Below, one piece after another: positions 32,667 through 41,798 of a stretch of 64,000 nt of DNA. The stretch is from Maliibacterium massiliense. GTDB taxonomy: Bacteria; Bacillota; Clostridia; Christensenellales; Maliibacteriaceae. The position numbers and the translations under genes were made by a program. Positions within the stretch are counted from its first letter, which is position 1, and every line of letters starts with the position of its first letter. The stretch lies in contig NZ_LR026983.1 in NCBI RefSeq assembly GCF_900604345.1, forward strand, positions 1,860,001-1,924,000, given 5' to 3'. A model generated the notes under the pieces. That model saw only the letters and a list, made by a program, of their open reading frames with translations, did not search any database and was not told where the DNA came from.

Positions 32667-32702
32667 AAAGAGACTCTGGCATGTTCCAGGGTCTCTTTTT
32701 TA
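32667..32702 (+). terminator. Terminator of binding-protein gene 2
   Basis: AGAGACTCTGG (32670-32680 region) pairs with CCAGGGTCTCT, followed by a T-run. Confidence 0.85.
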
Positions 32703-33081
32703 TGAACATTTTTTTATGATTGCAGTTTTTTGTTTGCCTATTTAACGCGCTGCATTGCAAAACCAAGGATATAAAACCTTTGCCGTGCGCCATCGGCGCG
32801 CCGGCGGCCGTGTATATCGTATACAGTACGAGGTCATGCGCCAGCACATCGCCGCATATCCATAAGCAGGGAGCGCGGACGTGCGCGCGGGGAGAGAGAC
32901 CGTATTGGATCTGTATAAATAATCGGAAGATATAAACGATGCTGCCGCACCGTGCGGCGTTGTCGAATATTCTAAGGTATATATCGGTAACAACATGCAA
33001 ATCGTGAATAAATATGGCAAAAGAGGTGCAAAAAGCAGAAAATAATGGATTTTATTGCATGCGTGCGCTGCTAAAAATTTA
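32703..33081. other. Intergenic stretch without a recognisable gene
   Basis: The only structures seen are a short GC hairpin (GCCGCACCGTGCGGC near 32943-32957) and AT-rich sequence. Frames here are short, lack ribosome binding sites and have no recognisable motifs. Confidence 0.5.
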
Positions 33082-33110
33082 TTGACAGGCCAGTATCAAT
33101 CAGATAAAAT
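33082..33110 (+). promoter_or_regulatory. Vegetative promoter of the transporter/transketolase operon
   Basis: Perfect TTGACA (33082-33087), 17-bp spacer, TAAAAT (33105-33110). It lies 540 bp before the ATPase gene, giving a very long leader. Confidence 0.85.
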
Positions 33111-33116
33111 AGAGCT

Positions 33117-33649
33117 AACCTAATGTTCGGGTAACCGGGTATGTTTGGAGGTAGTAAGCATACCAGGCGATGTCGGTCCGAAAAGCGTGCGTCACACCCT
33201 TTGCAATCGGTTCGCAAGGTGCGAGTGGAAGGGGTGTGTATTGTATTGTAGAACGCACACTGTATCGCGATCAGGTGTAGCATCGTGCATTCCCAGTTGT
33301 ATGTAGCAAATGGCGTCCACGGCAGACGCAGCAATCCAATGGCTTTATGGTGTGCACTGTCCCCTTTGCGGGGGAAGTGGATGCCTGCTATATAAAGCAC
33401 CGGTCTTTCTATTACAGCGGCAGCGTCTATCTTTAACTGGCACGCAGTATATGTTGGCATACCGGCCGTGTGCCCACGTGTGTACGTGTATCTTGTGCAA
33501 GATAGGACGTTGTTTTAAACAGGGTCTTTGCAGGGGCGAAGGCGGGCTGCAACTTTGAGTTTAGCCCTTCTCAAAGGCAAGCGGACGCTTTTCGCGCGGC
33601 AGGGCGCTGTAGGGGTGAAAGACACAATATAGGATATGGGGGTAGAGTG
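33117..33649 (+). promoter_or_regulatory. Long (about 530 nt) 5' leader of the sugar transporter operon
   Basis: No coding sequence is convincing in the leader. It can form several stems: CACACCCTT (near 33192-33200) with AAGGGGTGTG (near 33228-33237) enclosing an inner TTGC/GCAA hairpin, and CCCC/GGGG pairing near 33361-33374. I see no match to a riboswitch class I know. Its length and the strong promoter suggest regulation at RNA level, which is inference. Confidence 0.5.
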
Positions 33650-35167
33650 ATGTCAAATGAAACCGTATTAAAAATGGTCGGTATCGACAAGCGGTTCGGT
33701 GGCATTCATGCACTGAATAACGTGTCGTTTGATGTGCGACGCGGCGAAGTGCATGTGCTCATGGGCGAGAACGGCGCGGGCAAGTCCACACTGATCAAAG
33801 TGTTGGCGGGCCTGTATCAAGCCGAAGAGGGCGAGATTTTCATCGACGACAAAAAAGTCGAGATCAAATCGCCTATCGCAGCGCGTGAACTCGGTATTTC
33901 TGTCATTCATCAGGAACTGAGCATGTGCGCAAACATGACCATTGCCGAGAACATTTACCGCAATGAAGAGCCCCGCAGGGGCGTCTTCCGCTTTGTCGAT
34001 TTCGGCAAAATGTACCGTGACGCCCAGGCGACGCTCGATCACATGCACATGAAATTGCGCAGTGACATGAAGGTGGAAACTTTGAGCGTGGCGCAGCAGC
34101 AGATGGTTGAGATCGCCGGCGCGCTCTCCAAGAACGCGCAGATCATCGTTATGGACGAACCTACGGCGTCCCTGACGGAGACGGAGATCAGGGCGCTCTT
34201 TGAGACGGTGGCTGAACTCAAGGCCAGAAAAGTGGGTATTATCTATATTTCCCACCGCATGGACGAGACGTTCGAGATCGGCGATCGCGTAACCGTGCTG
34301 CGTGACGGCCAGACGGTCGGCACCAAGGATGTCAAGGACACCAACATGGACGAGGTCATCGAGATGATGGTTGGCCGTCCTCTGACGGAAGTGTACAAGG
34401 GCGAACGCGCTGTGGGCGGCGAAGTCGTGCTGGAGACCAAAGGGTTTACCAACGAGCGGCTGAAAAACGTATCCATCCAAGTGCGCAAGGGCGAAATCCT
34501 GGGCTTCTCCGGTCTGGTCGGCGCCGGCCGCACAGAGCTTGCCAAAGCAATCTTTGGCCTGGACCCGCTGGAATCGGGCGAGCTTTACCTGTATGGCAAG
34601 AAGGTCAAAATCCGCAACGCGCAGGACGCGATTGACAACGGCTTGGGCATGGTGCCTGAGGACCGCAAGGGCGCAGGCTTGGTGCTGATGCACTCCATCG
34701 GCAACAACCTGACGCTGGCCGTGCTGAAGAAATTCATCAAGGGCATCAACGTCAACAAACGGAAAGAGAACGAGATCATCAACGATTACAAGGATAAGCT
34801 TTCCATTAAGATGACGGGCCCGGATCAGGTCGCCGGCGATCTTTCCGGCGGCAACCAGCAGAAGGTCGTTGTTTCCAAGTGGCTTGCCACGGAACCCCAG
34901 ATTCTGATCATGGACGAACCGACGCGTGGTATCGACGTTGGCGCGAAGGCTGAGATTTACGCTTTGATGCGCAAGCTGGCCAGCGAGGGCGTCACCATCA
35001 TGTTCATTTCGTCCGACTTGCCTGAAATCATCAACATGTCCAGCCGCGTCGTCGTCATGCGCGAGGGCGAGGTCTCCGGCATCCTTGATGGCAATAAGGA
35101 AGAGTTGACTCAGGTAAAAATCATGCGTCTTGCGCAGGGAGGTTACAAGAATGCAGACAACAACTAA
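33650..35167 (+). CDS. Sugar ABC transporter ATPase, RbsA/MglA-like (two ATPase domains)
   Basis: A 505-aa cytoplasmic ATPase with tandem ABC domains typical of carbohydrate uptake family CUT2. Domain 1 has GENGAGKST, LSVAQQQMVEIA and IIVMDEPTASLTETE; domain 2 has the usual divergent Walker A GLVGAGRTE, then LSGGNQQKVV and ILIMDEPTRGIDVGAK. I favour ATG 33650, seven bases after GGGGG, over GTG 33647. It overlaps the permease gene by 17 bases. Ribose or another pentose is likely, given the neighbours. Confidence 0.92.
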   Translation: MSNETVLKMVGIDKRFGGIHALNNVSFDVRRGEVHVLMGENGAGKSTLIKVLAGLYQAEEGEIFIDDKKVEIKSPIAARELGISVIHQELSMCANMTIAENIYRNEEPRRGVFRFVDFGKMYRDAQATLDHMHMKLRSDMKVETLSVAQQQMVEIAGALSKNAQIIVMDEPTASLTETEIRALFETVAELKARKVGIIYISHRMDETFEIGDRVTVLRDGQTVGTKDVKDTNMDEVIEMMVGRPLTEVYKGERAVGGEVVLETKGFTNERLKNVSIQVRKGEILGFSGLVGAGRTELAKAIFGLDPLESGELYLYGKKVKIRNAQDAIDNGLGMVPEDRKGAGLVLMHSIGNNLTLAVLKKFIKGINVNKRKENEIINDYKDKLSIKMTGPDQVAGDLSGGNQQKVVVSKWLATEPQILIMDEPTRGIDVGAKAEIYALMRKLASEGVTIMFISSDLPEIINMSSRVVVMREGEVSGILDGNKEELTQVKIMRLAQGGYKNADNN

Positions 35168-36182
35168 AAGAGAGAATTTCTTTGTTGCGTTCGGTCACAC
35201 GATCGTGCGCTACTTCAAGCGAAACTCCGGTTCCCTGATCTGCCTGTTGGCGATCGGCCTGTTCCTGTCTCTGACCACGAAGGTGTTCTTCACGGTCGAT
35301 AACATCATCACCGTTCTTCGCCAGATCTCCATCAACGGCATCATCGCCGTGGGTATCTCCTGCGTGCTGCTGGTAGGATGCATCGACCTGTCCGCCGGTT
35401 CCACCTGCGCGGTGGCTGGCTGCCTGTGCGTCGTGCTGAACTCCTCGCTGGGCCTGCCCATCTGGCTGTCCATCGTGATCTCGCTGGGCGCGGGCGCTCT
35501 GGCTGGCTGCTTCAACGGCTTTGTCCGTGCAAAAACCATGCTGCCCCCCTTCATCATCACCCTGGCTACGCAGACCACCCTGCGCGGTGTCGCGTACATC
35601 TTCACAGACGGTTATCCCGTAACCTCCAGCGTTGACGCGTTCAACGAAATCGGCAACGGTTACATCGGCCCCATCCCCACGCCCGTCTACATCATGGCAG
35701 TGGTGTTCATCGTGGTGGGCGTCATGCTTGCCCGCACCAAGTTCGGCCGTCACATGTACGCCGTCGGCGGCAACATGGAGGCTGCACGTCATTCCGGTAT
35801 CTCCTACACCCGCGTCATCATGGGTGCGTACATCATCTCCGGCATGTGCGCCGCAATCGCCGGTATCATCCTGGCGGCCCGCATGTACTCCGGTCAGCCC
35901 ACCGTTGGTGTTGGCTATGAGACCGACGCAATCGCCGCATCCGTTATCGGCGGCACCAAGTTCGGCGGCGGCGCGGCCACCATGGGCGGCACCATCATCG
36001 GCGCGCTGGTCATCGGCATCATCAACAACGGCATGAACCTGCTGAAGATCAACTTCTACTATCAGTCGATCGTCAAAGGCCTGATCATCCTGGGTTCCGT
36101 CTGGTTCGACTCGCTGCGTGGTAAAGGTACCTTCGGCGGCAAGAAGAAAAAAGCTGCGAAGGAAGAAAAGAAAGCTGCCTAA
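35151..36182 (+). CDS. Sugar ABC transporter permease, RbsC-like
   Basis: A 343-aa membrane protein with about ten helices. VGCIDLSAGSTCAVAGCLCV and IAASVIGGTKFGGGAATMGGTIIGAL are hallmark CUT2 permease motifs (the DLSxGS and GGxxxxGGxG loops). The tail is lysine-rich (GGKKKKAAKEEKKAA). The start lies inside the ATPase gene, seven bases after GGGAGG, indicating coupled translation. A single permease gene implies a homodimeric channel. Confidence 0.92.
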   Translation: MQTTTKRENFFVAFGHTIVRYFKRNSGSLICLLAIGLFLSLTTKVFFTVDNIITVLRQISINGIIAVGISCVLLVGCIDLSAGSTCAVAGCLCVVLNSSLGLPIWLSIVISLGAGALAGCFNGFVRAKTMLPPFIITLATQTTLRGVAYIFTDGYPVTSSVDAFNEIGNGYIGPIPTPVYIMAVVFIVVGVMLARTKFGRHMYAVGGNMEAARHSGISYTRVIMGAYIISGMCAAIAGIILAARMYSGQPTVGVGYETDAIAASVIGGTKFGGGAATMGGTIIGALVIGIINNGMNLLKINFYYQSIVKGLIILGSVWFDSLRGKGTFGGKKKKAAKEEKKAA

Positions 36183-36229
36183 TCTAGCATAGACTGTTTT
36201 CTAACCAACGATTAGGAGGAAAAACTTTT

Positions 36230-37054
36230 ATGAGCAATTTGGATAAGTCGTTTCTTGATGCCAAGTGCAAAGAGATTCGTCGTCTGCTGATCCAGGAACT
36301 GGGTAGCATCGGTTCCGGTCATGCAGGTGGCTGTCTCTCCATCGTGGAGGCGCTGGTGGTGCTGCAGTATCAGGTGATGCAGGGCACCGATCCCGCCAAC
36401 CCGAAGGCTGAAGGTCGTGACCGCCTGGTCATCTCCAAAGGCCATGCAGGCCCCGCGCTCTACGCCATCTTGGCGGACCGCGGATTCTTCCCCAAGGAAG
36501 AGCTGGCAACATTAAACGCGCCCAACACCAACCTTCCCAGTCACTGCGATATGAACCGCACGCCCGGCGTCGATATGACTGCCGGCTCCCTGGGTCAGGG
36601 CATCTCCTGCGCAGTCGGTTTGGCCATGGGGTCCAAACTGAAAAAGGATGGCGCGACCATCTATGCAGTGGTGGGCGATGGCGAGTCTCAGGAAGGCCAG
36701 GTTTGGGAATCTGCCATGATTGCCAACCAATATAAGCTCAACAACCTGATTGCCTTTACCGATTACAACAAACTGCAGATCGACGGACCGGTTGCGGAAG
36801 TCTCTACCCTGGAGCCCATCATGGACAAATGGGCGGCCTTCGGCTGGAACGTGCTGAATGTTGTGGACGGCAATGACGTCGAGCAGATCTATGATGCGAT
36901 CCAGTGCGCCAAGCACAGCGACAAACCCAGCATGATCATTCTCAACACCGTCAAGGGCAAAGGTATTTCCTCGATCGAAAAACTGGGCGCTGGCTGCCAT
37001 CACATGGTTGTCACGCCGGAGCTTGTGGCCGAAGCGCTGCAGGAACTCGCATAA
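36230..37054 (+). CDS. Transketolase, N-terminal (TPP-binding) subunit
   Basis: A 274-aa protein equal to the first third of transketolase. GSGHAGG, SKGHAGPALYA and the TPP/Mg site GDGESQEGQVWE...N are present. It transfers two-carbon ketol units between sugar phosphates, together with the subunit encoded next. The split form is common in Firmicutes and archaea. AGGAGG lies ten bases upstream; it follows the permease gene by 47 bp and is in the same operon by spacing. Confidence 0.93.
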   Translation: MSNLDKSFLDAKCKEIRRLLIQELGSIGSGHAGGCLSIVEALVVLQYQVMQGTDPANPKAEGRDRLVISKGHAGPALYAILADRGFFPKEELATLNAPNTNLPSHCDMNRTPGVDMTAGSLGQGISCAVGLAMGSKLKKDGATIYAVVGDGESQEGQVWESAMIANQYKLNNLIAFTDYNKLQIDGPVAEVSTLEPIMDKWAAFGWNVLNVVDGNDVEQIYDAIQCAKHSDKPSMIILNTVKGKGISSIEKLGAGCHHMVVTPELVAEALQELA

Positions 37055-37069
37055 GGGAGGCGACTGATT

Positions 37070-38011
37070 ATGTATGAAGAAATGGATATGAGAACAGCTT
37101 TCGCCTCGATGATGGCTGACATGATGGCCAAGGATGAGCGCATCGTCATGCTCGATGCCGACCTGGCCCGTGCACATGCAACCTGGGATCTGCGCAATCA
37201 GTTCCCCGGGCGTGCCATCGATGTGGGCATCGCCGAGCAGAGCCTGGTCTCCGTCTCCGCGGGCCTGTCCGCCTATGGGTTTATCCCGGTAGCCGCCACG
37301 TTCACGCCGTTTATGGCGCGCCGTGCCTGCGACCAGATCACCATCTCGGGCGTCTATGCCAAGCAGAACGTCAAACTGATCGGTTCTGACCCTGGCATCA
37401 CCGCTGAGACCAACGGTGGCACCCATATGAGTGTGGAAGATATCGGCTGCCTGCGCAGCATTCCCAACCTGGTGATCTGCGAACCTGCCGATAACACCCA
37501 GCTTGCCCAGCTGTGGCCCCAGATCATCAACTATGTCGGCCCCGTGTACATGCGCATGTGCCGCAAAGCGGTCGTCAAGCCCATCTTCACGGATAACGAC
37601 AAGTTTGACCTGTTCAAAGCCTACAAGATGAAGGACGGTAAGGATGTCTCCATCTTTGCCACCAGCATCGAGGTGGAGGAAGCCAAAGCGGCTGTGGAAA
37701 TGCTCAGCGCCGAGGGTATCGATGCGGAGCTCATCGCCGTGCACACCATCAAGCCGATTGACAAGGAGGCCATCATCGCCTCTGTTAAAAAGACTGGATG
37801 CGCTGTCACCTGCGAGAACAGCAACGTGGTTGGCGGTTTCCGTGCAGCTGTGCTGGAAGCCATCTCCGAGGATTGCCCGGTGCCCGTGCGTGGCATCGGC
37901 ATCCAGGATCACTTCGGCGAGGTGGGCTTCGTGCCCTTCCTCAAGGAGAAATATGGCATGCGCGCCGAAGACATCGTCAAGGCCGCAAAATCCATCATTG
38001 CGAAAAAGTAA
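37070..38011 (+). CDS. Transketolase, C-terminal subunit
   Basis: A 313-aa protein covering the pyrimidine-binding and C-terminal domains. DVGIAEQSLVSVSAGLSAYG carries the conserved Glu that activates TPP, followed by TFTPFMARRACDQI and SDPGITAETNGGTHMSVED. It lies 15 bp after the N-terminal subunit with GGGAGG before the start. Presence next to rpiB and a CUT2 transporter suggests pentose or related sugar catabolism. Confidence 0.93.
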   Translation: MYEEMDMRTAFASMMADMMAKDERIVMLDADLARAHATWDLRNQFPGRAIDVGIAEQSLVSVSAGLSAYGFIPVAATFTPFMARRACDQITISGVYAKQNVKLIGSDPGITAETNGGTHMSVEDIGCLRSIPNLVICEPADNTQLAQLWPQIINYVGPVYMRMCRKAVVKPIFTDNDKFDLFKAYKMKDGKDVSIFATSIEVEEAKAAVEMLSAEGIDAELIAVHTIKPIDKEAIIASVKKTGCAVTCENSNVVGGFRAAVLEAISEDCPVPVRGIGIQDHFGEVGFVPFLKEKYGMRAEDIVKAAKSIIAKK

Positions 38012-38034
38012 TTTCCTCATCAAGCAGCAAGCAG

Positions 38035-38066
38035 GGGAACGGCGCGCATGCGCCGTTCCCTTTTTT
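38035..38066 (+). terminator. Terminator of the sugar operon
   Basis: GGGAACGGCGC (38035-38045) pairs perfectly with GCGCCGTTCCC (38050-38060), then TTTTTT. Confidence 0.9.
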
Positions 38067-38197
38067 ATGCGCGCGGGCACGCGCCGTCCAGGCGCTTTGC
38101 GCGCGCAGCGGGGAACGTCACACATTTGTAGGAAAATGGTAAAGGTTTTGCAGCCCTTTTGTGGTATACTCTCATGTAACGGACAGGGGTGAATATT

Positions 38198-38620
38198 GTG
38201 CCTGATCAGACGCGCCCGCGTGCGCCGACATCATTTTGGAGACGCTTTGGCGGCTTCATCAAATACACCGGCGCAGGGGTGGTCAATACCTGCGTCAATT
38301 ATGCGGTGTACATGCTGGCGCTGGGACTGCACGCGCACTATCTGGCTGCGGGCGCGCTGGGACACATCGCAGGGGTGACGAGCGGATACCTGCTCAACAC
38401 GCGCTATGTGTTCCGCCAAAAAAAGCGGTGGCAAAGCGCAGCGCGCTTTGCCGTGGTGCACACGCTGACGCTGGGCGTCAACCTGCTGCTGCTCTACCTG
38501 CTGGTGAGCGTCGCGGGCATCCCCAAAAGCGTTGCCCAGCTACTGGCTGTGCCGGCGGGGGGTATGATCGGCTATTTTCTCAACCGGCATTGGACATTTG
38601 GCCATGGACAAAACGATTGA
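38198..38620 (+). CDS. GtrA-family membrane protein
   Basis: A 140-aa protein with four helices in two repeats. Each repeat ends with the family signature: GYLLNTRYVF after helix 2 and GYFLNRHWTF at the C-terminus. GtrA proteins assist flipping or glycosyl transfer in cell-surface polysaccharide synthesis. The start is GTG at 38198, five bases after AGGGGTGA; the GTG at 38189 lies inside that site. An extended -10 (TGGTATACT, 38162-38170) precedes it. Confidence 0.9.
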   Translation: MPDQTRPRAPTSFWRRFGGFIKYTGAGVVNTCVNYAVYMLALGLHAHYLAAGALGHIAGVTSGYLLNTRYVFRQKKRWQSAARFAVVHTLTLGVNLLLLYLLVSVAGIPKSVAQLLAVPAGGMIGYFLNRHWTFGHGQND

Positions 38621-38635
38621 CGAAAGGACTCTGCC

Positions 38636-40429
38636 ATGCGTTTGAACCGAACCACACGCGCCATGCGCGTGCTTGCAATCATCGTGCTTGCCGCAATGCT
38701 GCTGGGCGTTGCGGGATGCCAGAGCGTCTCTGCGGCGCTGGAGGGCAAGACGCGCGTGCGGTGGCGCGAGCAGGCGATCGGCGATGCGGTCGCGCAGGCA
38801 CTGGGAAAGAAATACGTCTTTTTTGAGGATTTGGATGATGTCAAAGAGCTGACGGTACAGAGCCAGACGCCCATTGACATCGGCGAGGTGGCGGCGCTGC
38901 CCGCGCTGGAAAAGCTGGATTTGAGCGCCTGCAAGGTGACGGATTACAGCGTGCTGATGGCTGCGCCCAAGCTGCAGACGCTCTACGTGGGCGGCGATGC
39001 CGATTACGCGCAGCACATTGACGCGCTGGGCATGCTGCAGGCCAGCATTCCGGTCAACGACATCGACACCGACGCCAATTACTGGAGCAAACAAGCGGTG
39101 CGCTTTTTTGAGCCTGCTGTGGAAAACGCGGTGCGCGCGGCGTTGCAAAAGCCGGTGGGGCAGCTCACCATGGCCGAGACGCGCGCGCTGCGCCAGCTCA
39201 AGCTGGAAAATGTCTCCTTTGCATCGCTGGCGGACCTGGTGCAGTGTCCGCAGCTCTATGAGCTGACGATCAGCGGCTGCAGTCTTACCGACCTGCAGGT
39301 GGTGACACCTCTGACGGGCCTGCTGTACCTGAACGTGGACAACAACCAGATCACGGATATCTCCGCCATAACGGCGCTTGCGCATCTGCAGGTGTTTTCC
39401 GCAGCGGATAACCAGATCAGGGATATCGCGCCCCTGCGCGCGCTCTCCGCGCTGCGGGGCGTATCGCTGAACAACAACCCCGTTGAAAACCACGCGGTGC
39501 TCGCGGAGCTGACCGGCCTGGAGCAGCTGGGCCTGGCGCACAATGGCTTGGAACAGGTGGACTTTCTGGCAGGCTTGACGCAGCTAAAGATGCTGTGGCT
39601 GGACAACAACAGGTTGGCGGACCTCGCGCCCCTTGCGGGCCTGACGCGCCTGGAGGTGCTCTCGGTGGGCGGCAACCGGCTGACCAGCCTTGCGCCCATC
39701 GCGCCCTTGACGGGCCTGCAGAAGCTCTATGCGCCCGCAAACAATCTGTGGGATATGTCCGAGATCGCGCATTTGACCAATCTAGATACGCTCTCGCTGA
39801 CCCTCAACAATGTGATGGACGTGCGTCCCATTGCTGCGCTGCCTAAGCTTGTATCGCTGGATATTTTCAGCAACCCGGTGGTGGATTTTGCGCCGCTGGC
39901 CGATCTTAACCGGCAGTGGGCGCACATCGATGTGGACCTAAATCTGGCGCGCCAGGCGACCGATAAGGCGCGCCAGGTGGCCAAAGTGCTGCTGAAGGCT
40001 GGCATGACTGATGGTGAGAAGGTGCGCGCCGCGCATGATTACGTGTGCCGCAACACGCGTTACGACCATGCGGCGGCCGATGCGGGCGCGCTGGGGTATG
40101 AGACGCAGTCCCTCTACGCCTCCATGATACGGGGCGAGGCGGTGTGCGTGGGCTACGCGGAAGGCGTGGCGGTGCTGTGCGCCAACATGGGCGTGGCCGC
40201 TGCCGTGGTCACGGGCACGGGGGACGGCGTCGCCCATGCGTGGAATTTGGTGTACATCGACGGTCAGCCGCGCTACGTGGACGCCACATGGGATGATCCG
40301 GACCACGGCAGCGTGATCTACCGGGACTATCTGCTGGTGGATGCGGAGGCCTTCCGCCAGGGACACACGTGGGATGAGGAGCTGTACCTGCGCGCGCGCG
40401 TGCGGCTGCCGCAGGAGCAGGCAGCCTGA
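38636..40429 (+). CDS. Lipoprotein with leucine-rich repeats and a transglutaminase-like domain
   Basis: A 597-aa lipoprotein; the lipobox LGVAGC puts the lipidated cysteine near residue 28. Residues about 60-440 form LRR repeats of the 22-residue type (LYLNVDNNQITDISAITALAH, MLWLDNNRLADLAPLAGL and more). Residues about 455-590 are a transglutaminase-like domain with Cys504 (GEAVCVGYAEG), His534 (AHAWN) and Asp549 (YVDATWDD), a complete catalytic triad. It may be a surface protease or cross-linker guided by LRRs. AAAGGA is seven bases upstream, 15 bp after gtrA. Confidence 0.88.
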   Translation: MRLNRTTRAMRVLAIIVLAAMLLGVAGCQSVSAALEGKTRVRWREQAIGDAVAQALGKKYVFFEDLDDVKELTVQSQTPIDIGEVAALPALEKLDLSACKVTDYSVLMAAPKLQTLYVGGDADYAQHIDALGMLQASIPVNDIDTDANYWSKQAVRFFEPAVENAVRAALQKPVGQLTMAETRALRQLKLENVSFASLADLVQCPQLYELTISGCSLTDLQVVTPLTGLLYLNVDNNQITDISAITALAHLQVFSAADNQIRDIAPLRALSALRGVSLNNNPVENHAVLAELTGLEQLGLAHNGLEQVDFLAGLTQLKMLWLDNNRLADLAPLAGLTRLEVLSVGGNRLTSLAPIAPLTGLQKLYAPANNLWDMSEIAHLTNLDTLSLTLNNVMDVRPIAALPKLVSLDIFSNPVVDFAPLADLNRQWAHIDVDLNLARQATDKARQVAKVLLKAGMTDGEKVRAAHDYVCRNTRYDHAAADAGALGYETQSLYASMIRGEAVCVGYAEGVAVLCANMGVAAAVVTGTGDGVAHAWNLVYIDGQPRYVDATWDDPDHGSVIYRDYLLVDAEAFRQGHTWDEELYLRARVRLPQEQAA

Positions 40430-40452
40430 CCACGCGACAGGAGGATTGGAAG

Positions 40453-40490
40453 CGCCCGCATGGTGCAAGCGGCCATGCGGGCGTCTTTTT
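40453..40490 (+). terminator. Terminator of the LRR-lipoprotein gene
   Basis: CGCCCGCATGG (40453-40463) pairs perfectly with CCATGCGGGCG (40473-40483), then TCTTTTT. Confidence 0.85.
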
Positions 40491-40498
40491 GTTTTCCG

Positions 40499-40529
40499 CA
40501 AAAAACGGACGCCGCAAAAGCGGCGTCCG
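40499..40529 (-). terminator. Terminator of the DUF362-type gene
   Basis: The minus strand has GGACGCCGC and GCGGCGTCC (40507-40515, 40520-40528) followed by a T-run at 40499-40505. Confidence 0.8.
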
Positions 40530-40579
40530 GATGCGCTTTGGGGATTGCTGCGCGGCAGGGAAGTTCCTACGCTGCGCGC

Positions 40580-41466
40580 TTACAGCTGCACCAGCGTATA
40601 GGCGCGGCTGCCCAGGCCGATGGCTTCGGCATGCGCCAGGGTGTGCAGGCCGTTGCGCGACTCCATGCGCTCGATGAGCGATGCGCCGTCAGGCGCGCTG
40701 TAGACCAAATCCAACACGCCTGGTCGAGCGCGACGGGATCGTGGGAGGCAAGGATGCCGATATCCTGCATGTCCGGTGCGGCGGGGTTGCTGTCGCAGTC
40801 GCAGTCCACGGACAGGAAGTTCATTACGTTGATGTAGGTGATGCGCGCCCCCTGGCCCAGATGGTCCGAGATGGACTTTGCCGCCTCGGCCATGGATTCT
40901 AGGAACGGGTCCTGCGCGCCGCCCCAGGGATTGGTCCGGCTGGTGCCCGCGCTGTGGATCCACGCCTTGCCCTCGCGCGAGGCGATGCCGATGGCAATGT
41001 TTTTGATCGCCCCGCCGAAGCCGCCCATGGCGTGCCCCTTGAAGTGGCTCAGCACCAGGCAGGAATCGTAGCGCAAAAAATGCGCGCCCACGATGTTTTC
41101 CTTAAGGTTCTTGCCGCCCGAAACGGGCAGACTGACGGAACCCTCCGCGTCCATGATGTCCACATCCGCAATGGCGGTAAAGCCATGGTCGTGCGCGACC
41201 TTGCAGTGGTCGTCCGTTTTGGCGCGCGCGCCGTCGTAGGCGGTGTTGCACTCGATGATGGTGCCCTTCACCTGTGCCACCAGCGGCTCTATCAGCCGGG
41301 GCGAGAGGTAGTAGTTATTGCCTGCCTCGCCGGTGCTGAGCTTGACCGCGACATTGCCCTGCGGCGTCCAGTGCAGCGCCGCGTAGGCGGCCATCAGCCC
41401 CTGGGGACTGATATCGGTGGTCATGTATACATTGGGGGAGGAATGGTTTGCGTCAGATGCAGACAT
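40580..41466 (-). pseudogene. DUF362-family protein, frameshifted near its C-terminus
   Basis: The main frame (MSASDANHSSPNVYMTTDIS ... ILASHDPVALDQAC) is a DUF362 protein with GHAMGGFGGAIKNIAIG and SVDCDCD, the family's iron-sulphur and substrate region. At about 40711-40718 it goes out of frame. The next frame resumes the expected family sequence, LDLVYSAPDGASLIERMESRNGLHTLAHAEAIGLGSRAYTLVQL, ending at 40580. One base is missing, so the gene is broken or the read has an error. The start at 41466 follows GCGAGG. It may have been a ferredoxin-like redox enzyme. Confidence 0.75.
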
Positions 41467-41798
41467 AAAAAAACCTCGCTTTCCATTTGAAAATAGGACA
41501 GGGCCACTTGCGCGGCCGTGTTTGCCGGTAAAAATGTGGTGGGCCCGTCGCGCATATTCTGGCGGCACGGCGGGCGCGTGATACATATGCAAACAAAACC
41601 ATGCTATTTATTCGTCCTCATGGGTATAAATTCCTGCACGTGTATGTAAAAAACATGCCGGGCGTGCGGATATCACGCAGGCAGGAAGCGGCCCCGCGCA
41701 AGAGGCGCCCTGCCGCGCCCCAAGGGCGCATGCGGTTGCGCCGCCCTGGGCGGATGGGTATAATGGTACGCAGGATTGTAACGCTTGAGAGGATGCGG
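41467..41798. other. Intergenic region between divergent genes
   Basis: It holds the promoter of the GNAT-like gene at 41736-41764. A 66-codon upstream extension of that gene's frame runs through this stretch, but the promoter sits inside it, so it is not coding. No other feature is visible. Confidence 0.6.
41736..41764 (+). promoter_or_regulatory. Promoter of the GNAT-like gene
   Basis: TTGCGC (41736-41741), 17-bp spacer, TATAAT (41759-41764), 35 bp before the ATG. Confidence 0.75.

Noticed and set aside
33310..33558. 82-codon frame within the long leader
   Set aside because: No ribosome binding site and no familiar motif; the stretch reads better as untranslated leader.
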